DNA of 64,000 nt from Aphis gossypii (taxonomy: Eukaryota > Arthropoda > Insecta > Hemiptera > Aphididae): positions 21,615,260-21,679,259 of the forward strand of contig NC_065530.1 in assembly GCF_020184175.1 (NCBI RefSeq), read 5' to 3'. The notes under the pieces are model-generated. The model searched no databases and had not been told where the DNA came from. It saw only the letters and a list, made by a program, of their open reading frames with translations. A program made the position numbers and the translations under genes. Below, piece after piece: positions 15,759 through 24,979 of this stretch. Position 1 is the first letter of the stretch, and every line of letters starts with the position of its first letter.

Positions 15759-15794
15759 TCCAGTCGAGTCGTGTACGCTGATCAGTACGGACGT
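15759..15794 (+). promoter_or_regulatory. LINE terminal Inr-DPE core promoter (putative)
   Basis: The element begins TTCCAGTCG. CCAGTC is close to the arthropod initiator TCAGTC. Taking A15762 as +1, the sequence GGACGT falls exactly at +28 to +33 and fits the downstream promoter element consensus RGWYV. Jockey-type LINEs of flies (jockey, F, Doc) are known to start with such an Inr-DPE pair, which lets a promoter downstream of the start be copied with the element. An inverted pair GTGTACG (15771-15777) and CGTACAC (15792-15798) overlaps the DPE and could fold the RNA 5' end. Function is inferred from motif and spacing only. Confidence 0.55.
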
Positions 15795-15860
15795 ACACCG
15801 CAGCAGGTCGCTCCGTTATCGCAGCTAACCCTGTCCCCGTGTGCGTTCGCGCAATCTAGA

Positions 15861-16020
15861 CACGCCCACCCAGCCAATCACGTGCCCGTAGAAGCTACCA
15901 CGCCCAACGATAACCGATAACGATCACGCGCAGATAAGCCACGCCCACCGGCCAACCACAGCAAGTCACGTGTGCTCGGACACGCCTAGCAGCCAACCGC
16001 AACGTTTCCGTCTGCGCAAG
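15861..16020 (+). repeat. Four degenerate ~40-bp tandem repeats in the LINE 5' region
   Basis: Units begin at 15861, 15899, 15940 and 15981, with spacings of 38, 41 and 41 bp. Each opens with CACGCCC or CACGCCT, usually followed by a CCAAT/CCAAC-like box. Two units contain CACGTG (15879-15884 and 15967-15972). The combination of a CACCC/GC-type box, CCAAT and an E-box repeated upstream of a TATA box resembles a promoter built from monomers. Tandem promoter monomers are known in 5' UTRs of other LINEs (mouse L1). The repeats are diverged, so the unit borders are approximate. Confidence 0.6.
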
Positions 16021-16041
16021 CGCAGTAACGCCGCGGATCCC

Positions 16042-16077
16042 TATATAACCAAGTGAGCTGCTCTCCGAACGTCAGTC
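16042..16077 (+). promoter_or_regulatory. Internal TATA-Inr core promoter of the LINE (putative)
   Basis: TATATAA at 16042-16048 lies 32 bp before A16074 of TCAGTC (16072-16077), an exact match to the arthropod initiator at canonical TATA spacing. A transcript from here would begin 92 nt before the ORF1 ATG and would lack the first 315 nt of the element. It could therefore make protein but could not regenerate a full element. I infer a second, mRNA-type promoter beside the terminal one. Chance occurrence is possible but the spacing is notable. Confidence 0.5.
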
Positions 16078-16137
16078 TTACAGCAAGCCGGACCGGAGCA
16101 GCAACCAACTGGAAGAGCAGTCAACTACCACGCCAGG

Positions 16138-16160
16138 CACCTGGGGCCCAGCCCCTGGTG
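16138..16160 (+). promoter_or_regulatory. Stable hairpin just before the ORF1 start codon
   Basis: CACC (16138-16141) pairs with GGTG (16157-16160), then a T-T mismatch, then GGGGC (16143-16147) pairs with GCCCC (16151-16155) around a CCA loop. Nine mostly G-C pairs end 5 nt before the ATG at 16166. Such a structure next to a start codon usually slows scanning, so it may set the level or mode of ORF1 translation. Effect is inferred. Confidence 0.55.
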
Positions 16161-16165
16161 ACAAC

Positions 16166-17614
16166 ATGTCAGACCAAAGCAGTCAAATGGATCAGACCCA
16201 CCAGTCCCTCGCGTCGACTAACAGCCGGCCAGTCCTGCTCCTGGAGGAAGCGTCCGTAAAAACCTCGGTCGTCAGTGTCGGGCCGACCGTCAAGAAACTT
16301 AAGGTGGCAGATCCCCTCCAGGATAGTCCCGGTCCGAAGAATTCCAATGGACAAGATTGGGGTGCCAATCTGAGGGAGAAGCTTAACAAAGCTAGGTCCA
16401 TCATGATGGGTGTTGTATCCAGCGCGAAGCTAGTGATGGATAGAAGCGTGGACGAGGCCCTGCGGGCCCACATTGAGCTTCTTCTGACCCGTACCGCGGA
16501 CGCTTTTACGACGGTTGACTCGCTTCTCGAGAAGAATGGTGACGTCGTGGGCTTACTGAAACCTTCGGCTTGCGTCTCCAGCGGGAAGACCACAGCCGAC
16601 GCCTCCACAGATATGGAACTTACCCCAGGGTTTTGGGATAGCCAAGCTTCGAGAACGGCCGCCACCAGCCGACGTAAGCCGACTCCGAAAGCCCCTGCCG
16701 CCCAGTTCCCTCCAGAGACCGAGGCCGACACCGCCATGGTGACAGAGGCCTAGGATTGGTCTAAGGTTGTCGGAAGGCGCTCTAGGCAAGCGAAAACCAC
16801 GACGACTGCGGCGGACTGTCCCCCTGCCGCCCGCCGGTCGCAGCCGTCAGGGTTTTCAAATAAGGCACCAGCTATTCTCGTCAGGAACGCTGAGGGCAAG
16901 AACTACCGGGACACAATCCAAGCGGTCCGCAACTGTGGCCTATCCAGAGAAGACATCGGGACCAACGTCACAATGAGGCAGACGCGGGACGGTTGTCTCC
17001 TTCTCGAACTCCCGAAGGGTGCGAGCTCCACCTCTGCCGCGAAAAAAATCGTTTCGGCCATGACATCCAGGCTCGGAAACTCCGTCGGCAAAGTACAGCA
17101 GCTCGGACTACAGGTCGAAGTGGAAGTCCTTGACATCGATGCTGCCGCCACAGCTCAGGAGGTGCTGGACGCCCTCCGTGACGCCATCCCCGGGCAGGAA
17201 GATCCAGCGGCGAAAGTTGATAGGGAGGTCATCTGCGACGTCAGGATATGGGGCACCCGTTCGGGTCAACAAATTGCCACAGCTAAGATGCCCAAACACT
17301 TGGCCGTCCTCATCACCAGAGTCCCGATCGGGTGGACCATGTGCCGTGTACGTGCAAGGACCATTCCCCCGGAGAGATGCTTCCGATGCCACGCGTTTGG
17401 CCACAATGCCAGGGACTGCAAAGCAGCTGACAGAACAGGTGCCTGCTGGAAGTGCGGTGTCACCGGACACGCTATGAAAGATTGCGTGGAAGCAGACGAT
17501 CGGTGCGTGGCATGCGAGTCCGCCGGGCTCCCAAAAATTGCCCACAAGCCAGGTTCGGGCGCGTGCGCCGCCAGAAGACAGTCGGCAGTTGGCAAAACCG
17601 GCCACAATGTATAA
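16166..17614 (+). CDS. LINE ORF1, Gag-like RNA-binding protein with three zinc knuckles; interrupted by one TAG
   Basis: This ORF encodes the nucleic-acid-binding protein that packages the retrotransposon RNA. The ATG at 16166 is the first ATG in the whole leader and has A at -3. The frame runs 482 codons to TAA at 17612 and is open apart from one TAG at 16751 (codon 196). After the TAG it continues [11 protein letters not shown], typical ORF1-like sequence, so the halves are one gene. The N-terminal half is Ser/Ala/Pro-rich, with a possible helical stretch around residues 70-125. The C-terminus has CX2CX4HX4C knuckles at about 405-418 ([14 protein letters not shown]) and 427-440 ([14 protein letters not shown]), then CX2CX9HX6C at 447-467. 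Three knuckles in this order are an R1-clade trait. The TAG may be a GAG change; read as it stands, this copy makes a 195-residue protein without knuckles. The end overlaps the ORF2 start by 8 nt. Confidence 0.9.
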
Positions 17615-20600
17615 GCTTCTCCAAATCAATCTGAACTCGAACTGGTCAGCGGAACAACTCATGGTTCAGACAGCGGTCGAAAATGGAACGGATGTTCTCA
17701 TCATCTCCGAGCCTGCGACCCACTACGGTCGGGATGACAGGTGGTGCTTCAGCAACGACCGTAAGGCCGCTATTGGCATATCACATCTTACCCAGCTCAG
17801 CCACGACAACCGGGGATCCGGAAACGGCTTCGCCTGGATGTCCTTCCAGGACCTGACCATCTTCAGCTGCTACCTCCGCCCTGGTCTTACGATACAAGAG
17901 TTCATCACCTCACTGAGTGATCTCGACGACGCAATCAGAGCCAGAGGCAATGCCTCCATCATACTGGCTGGGGATTTCAACGCATGGCATGTCGAATGGG
18001 GCTCCAGGGTCAGCAACCCTAGAGGGCGGGCGCTTTCTGATCTCGCCTCCAGCCTAGGGCTCATTCTCGCAAACTCGGGTATCGCCCCCACGTTCAGACG
18101 TGGAGCAGCCACATCCATTATAGATATCACTTTCTACAGGGGCGTAGCCCTCAGGGATTGGAGGGTGTCCGAGGCTGAATCGTTGAGCGACCATAACTAC
18201 GTTCTTTTCAGCATAGTCAATCCCGCCCAGGTGCCGGCTCCACCGAATCCTCACTCCAACGCTAACCGCGGCTGGACCGTGAAAAAGCTCGACGGAGACG
18301 CCCTGAGCCTCTACCTGACTTCCGCGCGTTTCGAGCCTCCAGCGGGACCATCAAGCGTGGAGAAGGCTCTCACGACTGCCGATAAACTGGAAGACTTTCT
18401 TCTCGATGCCTGCGATGCTTGCATGCCGAGAACTAGACCTGGTCCCGCAGGCAGGCGTCCTGTGTACTGGTGGAACGAGGATATTGCCGAGCTACGCAGG
18501 TCGTCACTGGCCCTTCGTAGACAATACCAAGCGTGTCTCAGGCGGACTAACCACCCAGGCTTACAGGAGGCCAGATTTGGCTATTCTGCAGCCAAAAGAA
18601 ATCTCAGGATAGCAATACGCGAGGCGAAGAACAAGTCCTGGGCTGAGCTCTGCTCTCAGGTGGACACGGACCCCTGGGGTAGACCATATAGACTCGTCAT
18701 GAAAAAATTCAGCATCCGCAACCCAGCAGCGGACTCTATGGGCAGAGAAGCTCTAATAGCGGACTCCTGTTCCCTGCAGCCCCCGTCACCGACTGGAACT
18801 TGGAACCCTCAGCTGCCGTAAATGACATGTTCCAGGCATTTGACCCAGGACGCAACGTACTGGAGTTTCAGAGGGCAGTGCCTGAGTTCACCAATGACGA
18901 ACTACGAGGAGCCACCCGTAGGCTCTCTCCAGGGAAGGCTCCCGGTCCTTCGGGTGTCCCGAACGAGATCCTCAGGGCCCTTGTCACCAACCAGTCTCAA
19001 GCAGTGCTGAACTCAATGAACGACTGCCTAGGTGCTCTGGTGTTCCCGCCACGTTGGAAAAGGGCTCGCTTAGTGTTGATCAGGAAAGGCGCGGACAAGC
19101 CTCCTGACGCCCCGTCAAGCTACAGGCCAATCTGCATGCTGGACACGACGGGCAAGCTCCTCGAACGGCTCTTGCTCCAACGCCTAGAGAAGCATCTCGA
19201 CGAGCACGGGGGCAGCAGGAGGGCGCCCAACCAGTTCGGATTCCGCAAGGGCATCAGCACTGAGTCTGCAGTACCAAAGTCCTCAGCCTCGCTGCCCAGG
19301 CAGCAGCCACTCCCGTCAAAAAGAATTTGTGCATCCTGGTGACCCTCGATGTTAAAAATGCCTTTAACTCCTTGAGATGGCCAGTGATTGATGCCGCTCT
19401 TAGGGGCATCCAAACACCTGAATACCTGGTGGAGATGTTCAGATCATGGCTATCTGACAGAGTGCTGCTAACCGGAGCGGAGATGACCTCCAGGCCAGTC
19501 ACGTGTGGGGTTCCACAGGGATCCGTACTCGGGCCGGCTCTGTGGAATGTCGCTTATGATGCTTTATTGAAAATGGACGTGCCTCCCGGGGTTCAGCTCA
19601 TAGGTTTCGCCGACGATCTGGCCGTTGTAGGAACGGCATTAACGGGTCAGTTGCTAGAAGATCTCGTCAACCCCACCCTACAGAGAATTGACGATTGGAT
19701 GACGAACCACGGCCTGGAGTTAGCTCACCAAAAAACGGAAGCTGTTATCCTGTCCAAGAGACGCGCGTATGTCCCCCCGAGGCTATCCATCGGAGGACAC
19801 CCAATAGTCCTGTTTGACAGAATCAGGTACCTCGGAGTGATCCTTGACAAGAGGCTCACCTTTGCGGCTCACGTGGATGTTGTGGCCAAAAAAGCTGCAC
19901 GCACGGCGGTAGCGCTGGCTAGGCTCATGCCCAACATAGGTGGCCCTTCCCAGTGGAAAAGAAAGCTGCTCAGCTCCGTGGTCGACAGCCAGTTACTGTA
20001 CGCCGCCCCTGTCTGGATCAGCAGGGTGGCCGCGGTGGCCAGGACCAAAGCGAACCTGATTCGGCCACAGAGATCGTCAGCGCTTAGAACTATCCGTGCA
20101 TACCGCACCGTCTCCGACGAGGCCTCCTTAGTCCTGGCCTCCACGGTTCCCGCTGACTTACTCGGACTGGAACGGGCCAGGATCCGGTCCCGACTTCTCG
20201 CTGACATTGCGCCTGGCGAGACCCGGCCGTCCAAGCATGCCGTGAAGAGAGAAGAAAGATTCTACACCGTCGAGGAGTGGCAACGGAGATGGGAAGCAAC
20301 CAGGAAAGCGTCCTGGACCCGTTCCTGCATCCCATCCATCGCGCGTTGGCTGGGAAGGACGGTCCCGCTAGTGCCCCTGTCGTTCCACATGTCACAGGCG
20401 CTAACGGGACACGGCTGTTTTCAGTCATATCTCTATAAGAGAGCCAGGGCTGCCAGTCCGATGTGTTTGCAGTGTATGGGCGGCGAGGACACGGTGGAAC
20501 ATACTCTCTTTGAGTGCTATTACTGGAGCGCCTTCCGTGACCCTCTGTCCACTCAGCTGGGGCGAAGACCGTGCACGGCCGACATCCAAGGCATTATTTG

Positions 20601-20763
20601 CGGCCCACCGTTTGACCAGCTTCCAGCAGACCCAAATGAAAAGTCAGCCATACTAAGGGACGCGGAGGAATCATTTCGGCTGTTCTACGGGATGGTCGAA
20701 CGCATCTTCTCGCTCAAGGAAGAAGAGGAGCGGATCCGCCAGGCCGCGGAGGTGCGGAGATGA
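17607..20763 (+). CDS. LINE ORF2, endonuclease-reverse transcriptase; two -1 frameshifts
   Basis: ORF2 would be about 1052 residues, usual for the R1 clade. It starts at ATG 17607 inside ATGTATAA, which also holds the ORF1 stop. The N-terminal endonuclease shows QINLNSN, E35 in ISEP, GDFNAW (D123, N125), SIIDITF (about 170-176) and SDHN (194-197). The RT has GKAPGPSG (443 on), QFGFRKG, LDVKNAF (D582), [10 protein letters not shown] (635 on), FADD (668-671) and YLGVILD. The C-terminus carries CX2CX8HX4C at 954-971. It nicks DNA and copies the RNA from the nick. The frame shifts near 18765 (LIAD then LFPAAP in the next frame) and near 19274 (STESAV then KVLSLAAQ). Each is explained by one missing base. 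The catalytic residues I can place are all present. Without correction the product ends at 18821, before the RT. Confidence 0.93.
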
Positions 20764-20994
20764 ACCCGGACGCAGAATCCGGCCACCATAAAAGCAACTA
20801 TTATAGTCGAAGCCAACTATTGAGTCAGATTCTCCCAGTATTGTGTTTATTTTTAGTAATATTGTTGTAATATTAGTGAGTGGGAGACTGTCCCACCGCT
20901 AATAACTGTTGTTGTAATTGTTATCAATAAACGATGGGAGTCAGAGAAGAAGTAATGCTAACGCGGTTCCTTCTCTGACTCTCGATACAAAAGG
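20764..20994 (+). other. LINE 3' UTR with hairpins
   Basis: Three hairpins can be drawn: CCGGA/TCCGG (20766-20770 with 20778-20782) right after the stop; AGTG plus GTGGGA with TCCCAC plus CGCT (20875-20900, one bulged A, one G-T pair); and a perfect 12-bp stem at 20938-20949 with 20970-20981 around a 20-nt loop, ending 13 nt before the poly(A). GAGTCAGA occurs at 20822-20829 and again in the last stem. LINE reverse transcriptases commonly recognise structured 3' ends, so the last stem is a candidate recognition site (inference). Confidence 0.65.
20926..20931 (+). terminator. LINE polyadenylation signal AATAAA
   Basis: AATAAA lies 63 nt before the A tract, farther than the usual 10-30 nt. The 12-bp hairpin at 20938-20981 lies between, so folding could bring the signal close to the end. 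Confidence 0.5.
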
Positions 20995-21019
20995 AAAAAA
21001 AAAAAAAAAAAAAAAAAAA
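20995..21019 (+). repeat. Poly(A) tail of the LINE, 25 A
   Basis: An uninterrupted run of 25 A between the 3' UTR and the right target duplication. An unbroken tract of this length fits a recent insertion. Confidence 0.9.
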
Positions 21020-21033
21020 GGACATTAGGTTAT
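21020..21033 (+). repeat. Target-site duplication, right copy
   Basis: GGACATTAGGTTAT directly follows the 25-nt A tract. It is a perfect match to 15745-15758, so the insertion has not been eroded at its borders. The host sequence resumes at 21034. Confidence 0.95.
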
Positions 21034-24000
21034 ATATACGGTTATCATACATCAGAAAAACTATTATAAAATAGAAAATAAGTAAATAAGAAAGAAACAA
21101 AACTTATGAAATACGGAGAAATTAAAAAAATAAAATAACAGATTTCATACCAACAATAAATGCATTGCTTATTAAATCTAAAGGGCGAAAGCTTTAAAAA
21201 TAAAACAAACCAGTTGTTTGAATAAAATAAATTAAATATGTCTCAGATTCTTGGTAACTTTAGGTATATTCGGAAATAGCGCATGAATTATTAATTTCAA
21301 AAACATGCTATAATACTTCCGTAAATCCAACAGAATCGGAAGTTATTTAACTAATGCTCATATGTATTACACTGCAAAATAAATACGCATTATAATATTT
21401 TATTTATATTTTAATAACGACATGAAAAAACGGACGAGACTAACCGTCTCAAGTGGACTCGATCGTGTGTAAGTTAATATTATGTGGTTACAGAGTTTTG
21501 ATATTACACGTTACCTATAATCTATATCATATTAAAAAAATATATCTTTATGCGTGTAAATTGCATATGGGCCGATGAGCAAACGCGTGATTATGATACA
21601 CAAAAAAAAAAAAAAAAAATACACCAATGGTACAAAAAAAAAACTGTTGATGAAAAATATCCAATATTAAATTATAATTAAAAACTTCCCGTTCTGGTTT
21701 TCATAACACGTACACCAGTGACGGAGTGTATCAACAAAGCTGATTAATAACCGTTTTATCGGGGTCTGTGCGTTATTACAGGATATGAACAAACGTAGAG
21801 CAGCAAAATGAAAACTACAGCCAGCACGATTTAAGTTGCTCCCAATATGGTTACTGGTTATTATAATAAGTTTGATACCTATAATAATCAAGTGTTCATG
21901 AAGTCTATGACAATATAAACTAGAACTTTAAAATGTATTACGACATAATCATGTTAGCTTGAAACAAGAAAATGTCTAAATCGAATACGCCATGAATAAT
22001 TTGTTCAAAATTAACACAGGTATAAAGTCAGAAATACTATGCAAATAGCTATTAAATATTATTTTGAGCTGAATTTTCATAAAATATAGAGCTGTATAAA
22101 AATAATAAAATTAAAAATATGCAAAAAAAACTATTTACTTATTCATTATTCTATTATTAAACTAAAGCGATAAAATTGTCAACTTTAAATACAATAACTC
22201 AAATTTGAATTATAATAACAAATTCGAATATAATGATATGATATTATCGTAACTATCTGAAGAATACATCAACGAAGTTGAAAAAATACAAATTCTCTAT
22301 AACTTTTAACATTGATTTTATTAACATTAAATTTTTTAGCAAAATATTTTTAATTACATATTTAGTACAGCTACTTGTTATTTAATTGGAAACATTATAT
22401 TGATATTTGATACTATATATAGTTCCTAATTTATAATTTAAATGAATAAATTTGATAACATTTATATTATATAAATTATTTTATATTATTTACATTTATA
22501 TCGGTTTAAGCAGAAAAATAATATCTGAGCATGTTAATTTCTTGGATAATTATATATTTGTATATGTATATTTATTAAGAATTTGTTTACTTATTTAATA
22601 TAAAACAACAAAATAATTTTATGTAATTAAAAATGATGGGTTGGAACAAAAAATTTTGAAAAATGAAGTTTTCTTGTCGATTTACCTGCAGTTCGATAAA
22701 TCATTCACTTGTTCATGTAATTGTTATACAATAATTACACGTAGAAAATTGTTGAGTTTTCATCAAAGTAGTAATGAAACATATTAATTTGAAAAATAAA
22801 TATATTTTGTAATAATTTATGTACTTACTTGTATCATATATCATATATTAATGATAATAACGAATAATTTGGTTGAAATAATAAAAAAGTTTTTATAATA
22901 ATACATACTAAATTATAAATTATTACTATTAATGCACTACAATAAGAATTTATTTTTGCTTATAAATAATATACATTTAAGTTTAACCATATAAATTATA
23001 AGTTAAACATACTTTTTTAGATATAATATGTATTTTGGAAAATATAAATGATTGAATTTCTTGTTGTTTTTTTTTTTTTTTTTTTAATGTAATAGTGATT
23101 TACACAAGAATAAATTGGAAAACTTTAATACTAGATTCTTTGTAACAATTGGTTGATGACAATGAGTTGAGATTAAAAAAAAAAATCAAGTAAATTGACA
23201 TTTAATTTATATTGTATTGATTTACCTATATGCTTTCATATTCAATTCATTAATATTTTATTATAATGCATTATTATTATTATTATTTTTAATGTTTACT
23301 AACTACATTATTTCACTAACAGAAACATCAATATTGATAATCATAAAAATAAACTAGAGGGAAAATATTACCGAACACTATCGTTAAGACTTACGAATTC
23401 TTATAACCAGATTATTTTGGTAATATTAAAGTAAATTTTTAAAATTTCTAAAGTTGAAGTATTTTAATTGTGAATTTGGTGACATTATTGAAAATGTATG
23501 GATTTTACTTTTAACAACTGATTGCTTTAATCTAAAACTAATATAACTTAATTTAAATGAAATGTTTGAAACATTAAACGTCATACTATTTTGTTCAAAC
23601 ATTTATCTCAGATTGTAAATGAAATAAAAAAGTGTTTTTTTTTTTTTTGTTATTATTATCAAAACTCAAAATAAATATGTCCTGAAACCATTAATTAAAT
23701 TATTGTTATAACAAGCAAAGCTGTTATTAGCTCTTACATTTTTTTTTTTAGTTACACGTTTTCAGGAAATTAAGTAAAACATAAAATAATCTGGAGTTTT
23801 AAATCAAAAATAATAATAAATATAATTAGGTTTTGTGTATTATTCTTTATAGTTTACAATTCCGATTTCGTTTAGTTCATTTCGAGGAAAATGATATATA
23901 CTCATATATACTTGTATTTTTGTTTTAAATACGCTGAAATCATATTCATCGTAAAAAAATGAAGTTTGGAAAAAACTCGAGTTATTTAATATTTTGTTTA

Positions 24001-24547
24001 TTTATAAGAATCACTTTTCAATAGTATCATATTATAAAATATTAAATTTTAGCCTATGTGATATTATACAAAAATGAAAAATATTTAATAAAGCTGAAAT
24101 ATTTTAAATCTTATGTAGAGGATAATATGACGTAAATAAAATTCATTCATTTCATTATAATATAGGCATATGCTTATTATTAGTAAAACATATACCAGAA
24201 CCATATCAAAAAGTACCTAATAATGATTTAAATTGTTTTTTTATTATTATTTACATAATTTGAATTTATTACAAAAAAAAAAAAAAAATATTAAATTATG
24301 TTTTACTACCTACATGTTTTTTTTTTTGATTTTTACTCTTTTAAATGTTAAATTTTTAATTTTATGCTCCGAAGCAAAATATTTTTCTGAGAATTTTCAA
24401 CTGTTGAATTTAAAACGGGTAGTTAATTAGTTATATACGCATTTACATTTTACAGTTTTTATGAGTGCGATGGAATGACACAGATGACAAGTTTACCCCA
24501 CAAAATGTCGCTACTCATGTAGAAAATATGTTTGATGTTGTAAAAAA

Positions 24548-24572
<25 letters not shown>
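24548..24572. repeat. (TA)n microsatellite
   Basis: Twenty-five nucleotides of alternating A and T, followed by imperfect TAATATAT repeats to about 24600. Confidence 0.9.
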
Positions 24573-24578
<6 letters not shown>

Positions 24579-24964
24579 TAATAATATATTAATATATTCT
24601 ATAATATTCATCCTAGTTATATGAAAAATCTGTATATTTACGTAAAATGTATACTTTATATAAGCTCATAGCCCACTCACATAATTTGATTTTACTATTG
24701 GTGAATATAACATTACGAAATTATTGCGGATTTCAAGCTACTTTAACCAGCAATAGTGAAATTTCATTTAATGAATTTGTTACGCCTTATGAGTTACGAA
24801 TTTATAATATTAATATGAATGTATTTTTCTGGCTCGTTTTTAACGTTTAAGATTATAAGTAAAAAATACTTTGCATATATTTTTGTAAAAATCGTTATTA
24901 TTTTTTTTTTAATAATATTATAAGTATTAGCATTTTGTTATTATCTTAATTAATATTCTATAAG

Positions 24965-24979
24965 TTAGGTTAGGTCAGG
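24965..24979 (+). repeat. Short TTAGG-like tract
   Basis: TTAGGTTAGGTCAGG: two perfect telomere-type units and one degenerate unit. Too short to tell from chance by itself. Confidence 0.4.

Larger units (their letters stand above)
15759..21019 (+). mobile_element. R1-clade non-LTR retrotransposon (LINE), near full length
   Basis: A 5.26-kb G+C-rich element sits in AT-rich DNA. The same 14 bp, GGACATTAGGTTAT, occurs immediately before it (15745-15758) and immediately after its poly(A) tail (21020-21033), which defines both ends. In order it holds a 5' leader with promoter motifs, ORF1 with three CCHC knuckles, an overlapping ORF2 with an apurinic-type endonuclease, a reverse transcriptase with the motif FADD and a C-terminal CCHC, a 3' UTR, and 25 A residues. 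Two ORFs, no RNase H, and the RT block LDVKNAF followed by FADD are typical of the R1 clade. The family mobilises by target-primed reverse transcription. The perfect duplication, intact tail and only three ORF-breaking lesions indicate a young insertion. The copy as read is not autonomous. Clade assignment is from motifs; the family name is unknown. Confidence 0.95.

Noticed and set aside
15759..15840. HDV-like self-cleaving ribozyme at the LINE 5' end
   Set aside because: Some LINEs have one, but apart from the 7-bp GTGTACG/CGTACAC stem I could not draw the nested pseudoknot or place the catalytic C.
16192..16737. A 181-codon minus-strand open frame inside the LINE
   Set aside because: It is the antisense of ORF1; G+C-rich coding DNA often leaves the opposite strand open. 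The same holds for other minus-strand frames up to 20428.
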